A DNA stretch of 64,000 nt from Dolomedes plantarius (Eukaryota > Arthropoda > Arachnida > Araneae > Dolomedidae). Under the pieces are notes generated by a model, which saw only the letters and a list, made by a program, of their open reading frames with translations, searched no databases and was not told the DNA's origin. Position 1 is the stretch's first letter. Every line of letters begins with the position of its first letter. The translations under genes were made by a program, and so were the position numbers. Positions 13,318 to 24,645 of this stretch are shown here, one piece after another. The DNA is taken from the NCBI GenBank assembly GCA_907164885.2, contig OU015503.1, forward strand, positions 67,163,568-67,227,567, written 5' to 3'.

Positions 13318-14103
13318 CTAGCTGAAAACTCGCACTTCGCTACGGAGTACATTCATATTAAATACAACTGTCAATGCATAAAATTAATGCCAAAAATATG
13401 TATAAATATATTTATAATAAATACAACGATTAATATATACAATTGATGTAAAAAAATATATATATATATTTATAAAAAAATCGTAACGGATATTTTTATA
13501 GACAAAATAATATAGAAGAAAATATTCAAACTAAATCTAATAGGACATACTAAAGAATATAATACAGTTTGAGGAACATATCTTTTACTGTATTTTAATA
13601 TTTTTTTGGATAATGTCCAATCGTCTGCCTCATTAGCAAGGGAAAAATATTTTTTTTTGTCTATTTCATTGTTATGGACGTGACGATAAATTTATTTAAA
13701 GTACCAGACAAAGAAATCACGTGATCAGCATTTAATAAATTAAATTCTAAAAATTAATCTTGAAAACTTCACCAGAAAATTAGAAAATGGAGGCAAAGAT
13801 TTGAAAAAGATTTCATTTTAAAGGAATTTTTATGATCTTTCTCGTGATATAAATTTTATAACCCTCAAGTTATTATTTTAAATGCAAACTTAAAAAAAGT
13901 TACTAAAACAGCTTAAAAATTTAATTTTAAAAAATCTAAGAAGAATTTTTCAAAAATCTTTCTTAGTGCACCCCTACACTATAAAAAGAATCGGCATGCA
14001 AAATTTCAGCACTTTAGGTCCAGCGGTTTGGTCTGTGCGTTGTATGTCAGTCAGTGAGTCAGTCAGTCAGTGAGTCATTAAGTTACGGAACTGTATATAT
14101 AGA
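13318..14103 (-). mobile_element. non-autonomous Helitron, family B, minus strand
   Basis: A 786-bp element flanked by host A (13317) and T (14104). On the minus strand it starts TCTATATATACAGTTCCG and ends CGAAGTGCGAGTTTTCAG then CTAG. It matches the plus-strand Helitron at 57509-58211 over its length, including ACTGACTGACTGA near the 5' end. No helicase ORF is present. Confidence 0.9.
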
Positions 14104-14204
14104 TTATTGGTGGAGACAGAGGAATTGCTATACGCTTCTTTATGATTATTTTCTACAAAACGCAACAAAAACAGCGTTCGGGGAACGTTGTTTCACCCTT
14201 CTCA

Positions 14205-14400
14205 ATATGCCGCCCACATAGTATAGTGAGCTTCAAAAGCAGTGGTCTTGGGTTCAAATCCCGAATAACGCCTGCTCGTTACCGTGTTGTTTCTTCATAA
14301 TGAGTAATGCTGGCTCACCTAAATGGTGCTCTCATGGTTACCTACCGGAAGCCTGAATTTGCAGCTGCAGAATTTGCAGCTGCAGATGACAGGTGGGCGT
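14205..14400 (+). repeat. tRNA-like SINE fragment
   Basis: A box-A-like ATAGTATAGTGAGC (about 14217) and a good box B GGGTTCAAATCCCG (about 14252) are separated by the right distance for a tRNA-derived promoter. An unrelated body follows. A tandem AATTTGCAGCTGCAG doublet lies at about 14357-14387. The family differs from the SINE at 41303. Confidence 0.5.
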
Positions 14401-14668
14401 GACATGGGGGAATGGAATGGACTACTTGATTGGTGAGTTTCAAACATTTTCAAATTAAAATTTTTATTTTATAAATTTTAACAATGAATCTAAATACACA
14501 TAATAATAAGTATAAATTGGGGTAAATCTAAATTTGCATAGTTTATTTACATACCTACATACAATAAGATCACAAATATTTTAATTTTCAGGCTCTTTTA
14601 CGCCAGAAGTATGGAACCAGCATGGTAACTTCGGTGACCGCACTACGAATCATATTGAAGGATGGCAT

Positions 14669-15494
14669 TGTAGGAGTTAATTACCTAGAAGCAATGGATG
14701 CATGCATGGGTTGGAACAAGCAAGGAATACACCGCATTGACCTTAAACATACATTTATTTGATAACCCAAATTTCAATTAACTTGTCAGAGCTATTAATA
14801 TTACAATCCGTTTCATATTAACAATTTTGACATAAGATTCCCAGAAGCAGAGGCAAACTATAGAGTCAAATATGATTTTTTAGAGTCTATCGGGGAGGCA
14901 CTTACTATAACGGATGTATGCAGCGATGATCGTAGCATCGGCGACCGAGACCCAGTATCATCTCCAGTGTAGGAACACCTTGGCGGGATATTCGCACTTC
15001 TCCAAGGCTATGGGGCAGACGAGAGCCTCCAACATCTAACTCTCAGGAACCCAATCTAAAATCCCTCTCCTTCTTTTCCGATTCCTTCCGTCCTTAGCGA
15101 AGCTGTTGTCCGTTTACAGGGGGCCATTCTGGCACGCCCCTCACTTTCATTGGGCAGTGGGCTGTTTCTCTTTCAGTGGTTCCTACCCCTAATTGGTTCT
15201 TTATTATACCGCCTCTGTCGCCTCTGTCCATAGTCTATGTAGTACCTCCCCCGACATACTTTTATTTTGCAAAACAACTTTGATCCTTCTCATCTGACGT
15301 TTTTACTGTGGGCCATAAAATAACGACCATCCATCTTGTAAAATTTAGACTTCAGATCGCTATCACTGGCCACACCGACAGCTATTCTTCTATTTTTTTA
15401 TTGGTTTACAATCCTGTATTTACCTCTGCATCCTTTATAATACTTTCTTTATTGTCCACACACCGTGGGGAATTATACCATTTTCACTTCTACA
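14669..15494. mobile_element. solo LTR of a retrotransposon
   Basis: An 826-bp insertion with ends TGTAGGAGTT...CACTTCTACA, meaning TG...CA termini inside a short imperfect inverted repeat. It is flanked by a perfect 5-bp direct repeat GGCAT at 14664-14668 and 15495-15499. A TG...CA unit with a 5-bp target duplication and no internal coding region is what LTR-LTR recombination leaves. The insertion splits the MULE motif exactly after EGWH. Superfamily cannot be told from an LTR alone. Confidence 0.8.
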
Positions 15495-15629
15495 GGCATC
15501 ATGCCTTAAACAATGCAGTTGGAAAATCGCTTGTTAATATTTATGAATTCATAAATCAAGTAAAAATCCAACATAAGAACTCTGAGAATCAAATGGCATT
15601 ATTGGATTCAGGCAATAAACCTCCTAGAG

Positions 15630-16250
15630 CAGGGCTTCCCAACCTTTTTATAGAACCGTACCTGTACGTTGTAAACAATTTGGTGACGTACCGGTAGACC
15701 AAAAATTTTGAAATGGGGAATAAAATGCAATTCAGAACAATATAAATTAGGATACATAAAAAATCATTTTAAATAAATCTCCCGAGTTTAATACACTTAC
15801 CTTAACAGCTTCTTAATATTTATTAATAATACAATTACTATTGATTAATAATATGCAATTAATTTAAAGGTGTTTGAAACACAAAACACAATTTTTAGTA
15901 GAACTCAGACACAGTTATAATTCGCAAACACAGTTATAGACACAGTTATAATTCTTAGGCGAGTACCAAATTTTTATGGGGTGGTCATAGATAACACATT
16001 TAGGTGTAGACGGCATCTTTTGAGATTAGGTAAATCCCAATAAAGTATTACAGCACAAACAACGGATAAGAAATTCTAAACTAAAATATTAAAACGTATG
16101 GATTATTAGTTATTATAGTCATTTCTTTTCTTTTTTCGTAATACAGATTTTTAATAGATTTTTGTTTTAAATTGCAAAATCATTTGCGTACCGGTAGCTG
16201 CTTGTCCGCGTACCGGTACTGGTACGCGTACCCAAGGTTGGGAACCACTG
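15630..16250. mobile_element. hAT-type MITE with perfect 8-bp target duplication
   Basis: A 621-bp element with ends CAGGGCTTCCCAACC and, reverse-complemented, CAGTGGTTCCCAACC. It is flanked by TCCTAGAG at both 15622-15629 and 16251-16258. The 8-bp duplication and CAGNGGTTCCCAACC termini identify hAT. It has no transposase and contains several ACCGGTAC-rich subterminal repeats. Confidence 0.93.
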
Positions 16251-16330
16251 TCCTAGAGTGAAAAACAATATTTGAAAAGTAATGAAAAAAGAATGTTACT
16301 CACAAGTGTCTATATTAACGAAGAAATAAC

Positions 16331-16763
16331 ACTGCAAGCATTTATATCTGCTGTTGGTTATTGTTTTGAGTAGTATTATTTTGTATAATTTATTATACAA
16401 AATGCTTTAATTTTAGTGTTAACCGTTAAAGCACCCTTTTTTCAGAAATATATTTGTTTTGTGTTTTTAATATTCGGAATTCGGACTTTCGGTGAATTCC
16501 GGTTAATTCGGAATTCGGGCTTTCGGTGAGTCACCACTCCCATGATAATGCAGCCAGCAAGACTTTGCGGTGAATAACAAAAGGTGAATGTTTCACGACA
16601 AATGTCTCCGCATTAGGAAAAAAAAAAAAAACCGCTGAAGACAATTTGGCCTATTTCCTTCATACTACGGCATATATCGCCAAAATAGACTCGTTCTTCG
16701 GTATAATACTGAACAGTATAGTCATCGTTATGTATTTTTCTGTTGATTGTTGGTATCAGGTTA
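16331..16763. repeat. AT-rich sequence, short duplicated motif, and repeat family Y (copy 3, left part)
   Basis: At about 16474-16535 a motif combining AATTCGGACTTTCGGTGA and AATTCCGG occurs twice. From about 16690 the sequence joins family Y (TGTTGATTGTTGGTATCAGG), which is interrupted by the following MITE. Confidence 0.5.
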
Positions 16764-17358
16764 GGGGGCGTCCATTAATTACGTGAGAATTTTAGGGGGG
16801 GGGAGTCGAGCCGAATCTCACCCAGTCTCTGTGGGGGAGAGGGGGGGGGTTTCGGCAAATATCACGTAAATTTTTTTTCCGCAATACACAGCGTAAAATT
16901 GCGAGAAAACTGGGTTATATTAAGAAAGACATGCTTCTACACTAAAATATGGCTAAATCCTACACAATAGTTCCAGTAGTCACTCTTGAGACCACACATG
17001 AGTCCCCGTGGACTGAATTAGAATGAATATTCTTTTGCGAATTTTAGTAGTTCCTACTTAAGTATTTTATTGTTCGATTTTCTCACTGTGATTCTAGACT
17101 ACGTTCTTAGTAGTCTTAAATACTAGTCTCAACTATTCTAAAATAAAAATAATTAAGCAAATTATGTTTTTAAAATAAATCCAACGCAATCAAGCACAGA
17201 TTAACGTATTTACACTAAAAATACGCATTTTGAAAAATCTCACGTGAGATTAGGGGAGGTGGAGGAGGGGGCGAGCCAAATTTCCCGACATCTCACCAGG
17301 GGGGGGAGGGGGGTCGAAAAATCGCCAAAGTCGCCTCACGTAATTAATGGACGCCCCC
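16764..17358. mobile_element. PIF/Harbinger-type MITE
   Basis: A 595-bp element with a perfect terminal inverted repeat of about 24 bases beginning GGGGGCGTCCATTAATTACG. It is flanked by TTA on both sides (16761-16763 and 17359-17361). A 3-bp TTA duplication with G-rich ends fits PIF/Harbinger. The related repeat at about 13024 shows the unoccupied site (ATCAGGCTAAAAC). No transposase ORF. Confidence 0.85.
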
Positions 17359-17361
17359 TTA

Positions 17362-17698
17362 AACCCTCACCATATTTTCTTTTCATGTGCAAGAATTAGA
17401 AAAGAAGACAGAGGGTTTCTTATGCACGGACACAGAAAAAACTTGAATAATTACGTACATTCGTACAGAAACTCTAAGAGGACTCTGCCTGAGCTTACAA
17501 GGTGTCATATATGCAAAAATCATGGAAAATACTGCCACTTCGGGAGTTGACCAGCAACTGCAGATGTTATTAACTATTTACAAAATGGTAGTCTCCGATT
17601 CTAAGCACGTTCAATATATGTCCTTGGAGAAGCCCTATGGGTGTCCGTTAATGAGGAGTTTTACAGTATGCTATAAGATAATCCCGTTTTATACAGTA
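17362..17698. repeat. repeat family Y continued, then AT-rich sequence
   Basis: The first part (CTTTTCATGTGCAAGAATTAG) continues family Y after the MITE. The remainder holds short ORFs without recognisable domains. Confidence 0.4.
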
Positions 17699-18992
17699 CT
17701 AGCTGTTTGCCCGGCGTTGCCCGGGTATTTATTTACCCCAATTTTTTTATTACACAGGAAAAGGAAAGATTCTACCTATAGTGAAAAATCTAAGTAATTT
17801 AATTTACAGGTATTTAAAAGTAAATACAGTATACAAATGAAAAAGTAAAATTACAAATTCACTCTATTAATAATTTAACTCAAAACTTGATTAAAAACAA
17901 CATTTTTAGCTTCCCATATTCTTGGCAGTGACTCCGAAAACTATGGATTCGACATTACTCGTGGTCATTTTGGACGTTTTATTTTTGACGCCTTCTTTCC
18001 CCTCCTCCCCTATGCTGATGGGGGCGAAACTTGAACTTAAACGGCATCGGGAGTGTCACTAATAATCACAGCGAACCCCAAAACTATGGATTCGACACTA
18101 TTCTCGGTCATTTTAGACGTTTTGTTTCCCCATTCCCCCCAATGCTGATTGGAGGCTGAACTCGCATTTAAACGGCATCGGAAGTGTCCCTATTCATCTC
18201 AGCGACCCCCAAAACTTTGGATTCTACACTAATTTTGGTCATTTTGGAAATTTTATTTTCACCCCTTCTTCCCTCCCCCTCCCCCCAATGCTAATGGGGG
18301 GGGGCTGAACTTGCACTTAAACGACATAAGAAATGTCACTATTCGTCTCAGCCACCCAGAAAACTATGGTTTTGACACTACTCTCGGTAATTTTGGACGT
18401 TTAATATTCACCCCTTCTTCCCTCTCCCCCCCCAATGCTAATGAAGGGGCTGAACTTGCACTTAAGCGGCATCAGAAATGTCACTATTAGTCTCTGCGAC
18501 CAAGAAAACTATGTTTTTGACACTACTCTCGGTATTATGGACATTTTATATTCAAGGGCTGAACTTGCACTTAAACGGCATCAAAAATGGTCACTATAAG
18601 TCTCAGCGACCCCGAAAACTATGGTTTCGACACTACTCTCGGTATTTTGGACATTTTATATTAACCTCTTCTTCCCCCTCCCCCTCCCTCCAATGCGGAG
18701 GGGAGGCTGAACTTATTACGAGGCTGAACACATAGACGGCATCGGTAGTGTCACCATTAATATCAGCGACCCCTAAAACTATGGATTCGACACTAATATC
18801 AGTCACTTTCGATTATTTTTACATGTGCCCCCTGCTCCCCCCCTGTGGGTGCTAGGGGTGTCTTACCCCCCACAAAGTGTTTCTTTCCAGATTGTTAGTG
18901 ATATGTGTACTAAGTTTGGTTGAAATTGCTCCAGGCGTTCCAGAGTGATGCTGGAACATACACACATGCATCTATTTTAATATATATATAGA
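17699..18992 (-). mobile_element. Helitron with internal tandem array
   Basis: A 1294-bp element between host A (17698) and T (18993). On the minus strand it starts TCTATATATATATTAAAATA and ends CCCGGGCAACGCCGGGCAAA then CAGCTAG. The hairpin CCCGG/CCGGG followed by CTAG is the Helitron terminator. It encodes no helicase. The middle is a tandem array, described separately. Confidence 0.92.
17920..18800. repeat. ~140-bp tandem repeat inside the Helitron, about seven units
   Basis: The landmark AAAACTATGG (or a one-base variant) occurs at about 17938, 18078, 18211, 18359, 18505, 18615 and 18775, giving units of roughly 110-160 bases. Each unit also carries ACGGCATC, a TCTCGGTxATTTTGGAC-like stretch and a C-rich tract of variable length. 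Variable C/T-rich tracts explain the unequal spacing. Confidence 0.85.
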
Positions 18993-20015
18993 TTCGGTAT
19001 TAACTATGGTGGGACTATGAACATATTATCCGATTATTCGAGAGATATTTTTTACCGCAAAACTGCTTGAACTTCAGCGGACCGCGTTACTTAAATTCAG
19101 CAATGTAGCTTAAAATATTTTCAATCATAAAGTAAATTTTTCTTGCAAATACACGATGCGATCCTGAAAAGAGATCTTTGTTTTCTTTTCCACCGTGGTT
19201 CATTTCATCATTCAGTGCACTTTCCCCTACCAGTAGAATTCATGAAAAAAAAAAACTTAAAAAAAAATTGATGTCTAAACAAAGCAACTTCAACTTACCG
19301 GATAACAAAAGAGGCTAAAAATTCTATTTATTAAATTTTTATTCCCCCAAAACAGTTTCACGATGTTCCTGGTATTTTTTTTCTCTGCAAGTAAAGAAAG
19401 AAAAAAAAAACATAAATAATTAATTAGCTTGCCAGTTTCATAATAAAAAACAGACTAGAACTTTTAGGACCGGATTAACTTAGTATTTCTAAAAGAAAAT
19501 GGCGAAAAAAAGGCTAGAAATTTCTTCGAAGCGCATGATTAAAACATAAAAATGCCTTTTGTGTGTAGTTTTAAGGTAAAAAAAAATAATAGAATAAGAA
19601 ATGCTGGAAAACATTTCCTTAAAGCACAATAAATATTTCTCTTAGACATACTTTCAGAGATTGGGAGGTAAACGCAAAACCTTCAAGTTTGCCGTGCAGA
19701 AAACTTCAATATTGTGGTTGTTCACTGATAAGGAATGAGCTCAAGGATTTCTGGTAGTCCAGTGTATTTTTAAAATTTTAGGTAATAGAAAAATAAATTT
19801 TACATATCCATATAATATATCTCATGTTTCGGAGTTTCAGTACGCGTGTTCTTCAATTAAGAAATATGAATATTAATTTTTAAGGTAAATGCCTGATTAA
19901 TAAACTATAACCATGTGTTTCGAACATAACAAGCATCTATTTACATAAAAAAATCTACATGAAATTGGGGTTCGTATTATGGTCCGAAGGTAACATTAAA
20001 ATAAAATGAATATTT

Positions 20016-20017
<2 letters not shown>
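18993..20017. other. no recognised feature
   Basis: AT-rich with poly-A tracts. No gene or element boundary identified. Confidence 0.4.

Positions 20018-20104
<87 letters not shown>
20018..20104. repeat. (TA)n microsatellite
   Basis: About 87 bases of uninterrupted TA. Confidence 0.97.
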
Positions 20105-20105
<1 letters not shown>

Positions 20106-20318
20106 TTTTTATTAAGTAAGAAATTGAAAATTTCTTTCTATACCTAACAAAATTCAAAATATTCTTTTCTAAAAATCCTCCCATAATATTTAGGTGCGTC
20201 TTATCGCCCGGTTCATCTTATACAGGAATACAGGAATATAATGTCTAAAGACTTTAACTCCAGTAAGTAAGTTAATTGTAATCACGATACACATGCTCAG
20301 TCAAATAAAAAAAATATA

Positions 20319-20752
20319 TAATTACAAGATAAAAAGAACTTTTTATGTACCATGTTCTTAAATTTCCTGTTGAATCATATAAACTTGACAATTCTATGTA
20401 TTAATAAATACTTTTTAAAATTTTTTGATGAATTATCCCATCAACTTGAAAGAAAATGAAGTTAATTGGAAGTTAACTTGTGTTTAACTTTTCGTTCCCG
20501 TCCCGGCTGATAGATGGCTGCAGTCTACAAAACAAAATTAACTGAAAAAGAATACAATTCTGCTTAAAGACGGCTAAAAGTATTAAAATAATGCATTGTC
20601 ATCGTGTTCTGAGCTATTCTAAAAGTTTCAAATGTCCAGCTAGTCGGGAAGTTAATTAAAAATCGATTGCAAGATTTGTACATGATAAACACACACACAC
20701 ACACACAAACAAACTAGAAAGCAAGTTAATAAAAACATGGTAAAAAAAATAG
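20319..20752 (+). repeat. dispersed repeat family X, copy 2
   Basis: Full-length relative of 3144-3556 and 38793-39222, in the same orientation, with an expanded (AC)n of about eight units near the right end. Left boundary ATAATTACAAGATAAAAA, right boundary TAATAAAAACATGGTAAAAA. It contains TGATAGATGGCTGCA. Confidence 0.85.
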
Positions 20753-21117
20753 GCCCTCATCAAATAAAATTAAATTTAAAAATAAAAAAATTAATAAATA
20801 AAGGAAAATAACTTTGAAGTGATGGAATGAATTTTAGAAAAGAAGTCGTCACCGGGAATCCAACTCAATACGAAAAACCAGCGAGTGAACGTGCTACTGA
20901 CTGTGATATGAAGCCACAGTCAGTGATGTAAGGGAGGAAGTTATTACCATTGAGAGAATTGAGAAGTTGTGGGAACGTAAAAATATAAGTGGGAGGAGTT
21001 TAAGAATAGAATTAAGTTATTAAGGTAAAGGAAATAACGCTAGATCTTAAGCAAGTACGCAGAAGGGGGGCGTCTTATGGTCCGAAAACTATAGTATTTA
21101 TTAACTATATAGGGTGA
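20753..21117. other. no recognised gene; possible degraded terminal motifs
   Basis: GGGGCGTCTTATGGTCCGAAAA at about 21065 and TATGGTCCGAAGG at about 19978 are similar. They may be remnants of the ends of one DNA element that now contains (TA)n and repeat X. Otherwise nothing recognised. Confidence 0.3.
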
Positions 21118-21125
21118 TTGCTAAT

Positions 21126-21306
21126 CAGTGTTGCCAGCCTCTACGAAGCCCCCCTCCCCCCCCCCAGCGCCATCTTGAAATCCCCGGTTCTCCCTAACAC
21201 AAACTTAAAACCCAACCTCTAACAAAAAATGTGGCCCCTAAAAATACCCCTTTTCATCTAACTTATCCCCAAATTTAGGGGGAAAACCCCCAAGTTGGCA
21301 ACACTG
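21126..21306. mobile_element. 181-bp hAT-type MITE with perfect 8-bp target duplication
   Basis: Ends CAGTGTTGCCAGCC and, reverse-complemented, CAGTGTTGCCAACTTGG. It is flanked by TTGCTAAT at 21118-21125 and 21307-21314. Length, ends and 8-bp duplication are those of a small hAT derivative. The interior is C-rich, unlike its surroundings. Confidence 0.93.
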
Positions 21307-21314
21307 TTGCTAAT

Positions 21315-23334
21315 GCCAAATGGTACTGTACTTCGTTATTGTATCGATATAAGATTTCTTTTTTGTGTTTGCTCTTGTAATTTAAAATAATGAAAGAATC
21401 ACGAAAAGAAATGATTTAATTATTTATTCCCATACATGGGAATTTTATTTTATAAGCAGGATTAAGAACATAGAATAAATAACATTCTTTGTTGCTATGG
21501 GAAATGCTGATATTTTGCTACTGGGAATTTTAGACGATCAGAGTAACAGAGAGTAATTTGTAAAACCAATTAGATACACTTAAAAAAGAACTTTGAATTT
21601 ATGTACAGCATTCGAGAAAACTTCTTTGTTTTATAATTCTGGCATGGAAAGAATTAAACACCCCATAGCAACGAAGAACACATTGAAAAAGCTCAGAAAT
21701 ATGTGGGGTTTTTTTTCTAATGCATTTGTTTTTAACTTTTAAACACTGTGTAATTTTGCCTTTAAGTCTTTATTTAATATTATCCCACCATGTCTCTTAA
21801 AACTACTTTTCAACAAAATTTGTTAATAATAGTTGAAAATATACTCGCGAAGAAAGTTTTAAAAATGTTAATCTGATAAAAATTTGAATAAAAAAATCTA
21901 ACGACGAGGCTGTTAATAATATAACTATACTTGAATTTTAGAAAACACAATGTGCATATGAGAAATAAGTTTAACAAGACAAAATTGATAAAATAACAGT
22001 ATTACGTACTGAACTTTAAATTAAACAGGTTGCGCTTTATATATATTTCTTTAAAATGTGAAAGAGGAGAGAAGAAACAGCCTGCAAGAAAAAGAACTTT
22101 TAAAGAAACCCGAATCTTGTAATAACAAAAGCAGTTTTCGAAAATTCGAATGTTAAATCTCGCAAAGTTTCTAGTGTTATGCATCCAGTCTTCATTTTTA
22201 AATTGGAAAAGATAATAGGCAATTCTGTACTATTAGTTTGTTATCAAAAGAATTTTGTTCAAATAATTTTTTTACAACACTGAATTATTTATCTAACACC
22301 TTCTTGAAACTACCCTCCCAGTCATTAACAAACTTTTCAGTTTTGAAAGAAAAGTTTCGTTACATAGAACAGTATTTGGTTATGCAGAGATCAGTGTGCG
22401 TGTTTATGTAATTCAGTTTTAAGACTCTGTTGAAAACTGCGTGAAATAACAAATTTCTTTTAATAGAAACTCCTCAAAATCCTTCTACCGCATGTATGTT
22501 TTCTATTATTTTTAGAAAGGCCGATCGCCTTATAGGAATTGAAATATTTTGACATTTACAAATTGAATGAATTACCACCACCGATTAAGGGTGCTAGAAA
22601 GTAGCGGCATTGGGTTCACCGAGCTTACTGTTAATATATGGTTAAGGGAACAAGTGACATTCAAATTCGAATTTTTTCAATTTACAATTTTTAACTGGCT
22701 ATACAAAATGAGAATAATCAATTTTCTTTTTTACTACATTAAAAACCCTTAAAATTGAAAATAAGGAATTTTTTTCAGAATGATGCCTGTTTTTCAAAAA
22801 AAATTTCAAAAATGCTAACGTTTTTCAAAATGCCCTATGCGCATTCTATATTAATTAAAATCCTTACATTTTTTATTATACGTATATTATACGTTTTATT
22901 ATATGTATATAAATATAAATGGGCATTTATTTATTTTTTTGTATAAATCTAAAGTCTTAAATAGTTTTTCTACTCTGCCTGTTATTTTTTTATGTTTTTT
23001 TTATGTTTTTACTTTATTTTATGGTCTATAAGTTTGAAAAATATTTAGGATTTCAAAAATATTATGCACAGTTTTATGACAAACACTTCAATTAACAATT
23101 CTGAAAAATTTGGAAGATACCAGAAGAAAAAAAATACGCATGGAGCTTTTTGAAAAATTCTAGCATTTTTGAAGAATTTTTTTGATAAATAGGACTTAAT
23201 TCTCCACAGAATACTTATTTGTAGATTCTAAGTATCTTCAGTGCAGTAGAAAAGAATACTAATTATACTCATGATGTATATAGAGTAAAATATTGAAAAT
23301 TAAAGAAGAACGATATTGAAGGTCCCTTGTTCCC
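21315..23334. other. long AT-rich stretch without recognised features
   Basis: About 2 kb with short ORFs on both strands but no domain, splice-site pattern or repeat I can recognise. Confidence 0.4.
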
Positions 23335-23700
23335 TTAACGATGATTCTCGACTTGTATTTGAAGATTTTTTAAAAAACTGTACTCCGTAATGGAGAAGTG
23401 TTTGACTGGCGCATCTTTTTTATTCTTTGAAAGACACGCAAATAATATTTTAAGATATGAATTATATATGGAAAATATGCGGAATACCCAATTTTAAACG
23501 CACATAATTTCTTTTGCTGGACAAAATTTCTAAAAGAATAAGATAGCAGAGTAAAAACATTCTATCTCTGTTTCGGAATACAATTTTTAGAAAAAATCTT
23601 TGGATCCAAGTCGACAATCACCGGTCAAATTTTCACCTTAGGTTAACAGTGAGCTGAGAGAATCCAACATGACTACGACCTAGCAGCTTAATTGTGAGGT
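23335..23700. repeat. dispersed repeat family Z, copy 2
   Basis: Related to 11905-12300 by shared phrases (CTGTACTCCGTAATG; GGTTAACAGTGAGCTGAGAG against GGTTAACATTGAAGGGAGCG; GAATCCAACATG against GAATCCAGCATG). Class unknown. Confidence 0.55.
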
Positions 23701-23729
23701 AAACAACAGTTAAGCGGATATACCCCAGT

Positions 23730-24010
23730 CAAAATAGACCTGATTTTGACTAAAGGCTAAAAAAAAATATGAAAGTTTGGAAAATTGGTAGAGATATTTG
23801 TTTTGGCATGCTGTTGAACATAGTAAAAGTCCCCACCGATCAGACTTGAGCTTTCGCCGCCATCTTGGAAAATGTGCAGACTTTTTTGGTTTTTTGCAAA
23901 TAACTTGAGAAATATTGATTTTATGTAAAACAATTGAATACAAAAGAGCATTAAATTATATACAAAAACACTATTTACATTTTTCATAACTTTAACACAA
24001 ATAGAAATAA
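23730..24010 (+). repeat. dispersed repeat family W, copy 1
   Basis: Matches 29845-30012 through TTTTGCAAATAACxTGxGAAATATT and the following GAATACAAAAGxxxATTAAATT and GTATACAAAAA segments. Contains CGCCGCCATCTTGGAAAATG. No ORF of interest. Confidence 0.6.
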
Positions 24011-24520
24011 TTGACTTTGAAAGGAGCACACTATCACATATGGGACGTGGACGCGGGTGCATCCCGCATCACGATGGGGGGATGACCCGCGCATATGCAC
24101 CGAAATTCTTGAATAGCTGAGCAGAATATTGAGATGATTGGAGTTCCTTGGCCATGTGGTTTTATCTCCAGTACGCAAGACGTTAAGTAATCAATGATAG
24201 TGTGCTCAGTAGTTAAAGTTTAAAGGCTAATAAGGTAATTAAGAGTGAGATTACTTCAATTAAAATTAATAGTAAATTAAAGTTAAACCTTCAATAATTA
24301 AAGGGTGGGGGAAAATTAAGCTTAAGTAGTTAACAAGTAATAGAGAATAAAAATTAAAAAGTTAAGTTTAAAGATACGAGGCAAGATGACAGGAATAAGT
24401 TAAGTGGCCCTCAACAAATAGAAAAAAAAAGGCCCTCTTCAGGGTCATACAATTCGTAACGAGTAGGATGCAGAATTCCACGGGGAAAAAAAGAAATATC
24501 AAGATGGAAATTTTGGAAGA

Positions 24521-24596
24521 GGCGATACCACCTGGGATCGAACCCACAACTTAGGGTTTCACAGATCAGCGCGATGCCTCTGCGCTACGGCAGGAC
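24521..24596 (-). other. tRNA-like module in the Jockey 3' region
   Basis: A 76-base stretch in sense orientation starts about 50 bases after the ORF2 stop. It has a box A (CGTAGCGCAGAGGC), a box B (GTGGGTTCGATCCCA) at tRNA spacing, and a TGGG/CCCA T-stem. The acceptor arm does not pair well, so it is not a functional tRNA. The same module occupies the same place in the related element at 31438-31511. Confidence 0.75.
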
Positions 24597-24645
24597 ATAA
24601 GCAGGTGTGCAAGAAAGAGTGAGTATCGCGATGCGGAAGTTAATG

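Larger units (their letters stand above)
14592..16330 (+). pseudogene. MULE-type transposase C-terminal relic, interrupted twice
   Basis: Plus-strand pieces read as the C-terminal part of a Mutator-like transposase or its derivative. The first is FTPEVWNQHGNFGDRTTNHI followed by EGWH at about 14598-14668. After an 826-bp insertion come LNNAVGKSLVNIYEFINQVK, then ENQMALLDSGNKPPR at 15500-15629. After a 621-bp insertion the frame continues as VKNNI and MKKECYSQVSI at 16259-16330. The TNxxEGWH motif with the following NIYxFI and LxSGxxPPR motifs is characteristic. The reading at 15308-15697 is a chimera of LTR, transposase and MITE and should not be taken as a gene. Family assignment is from memory of the motif. 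Confidence 0.6.

Noticed and set aside
14669..15494. Spliceosomal intron in the MULE relic (pyrimidine tract and CTACAG at the right edge)
   Set aside because: The candidate GT donor does not keep the reading frame, whereas TG...CA ends with a perfect 5-bp duplication explain the segment better as a solo LTR.
15308..15697. 129-codon plus-strand ORF as a gene
   Set aside because: It starts in a solo LTR, crosses a MULE relic and ends in a hAT MITE. The ORF is created by insertions.
24521..24596. Functional tRNA gene
   Set aside because: Box A and box B are present, but the acceptor arm does not pair and the segment is part of a LINE 3' region repeated at 31438-31511.
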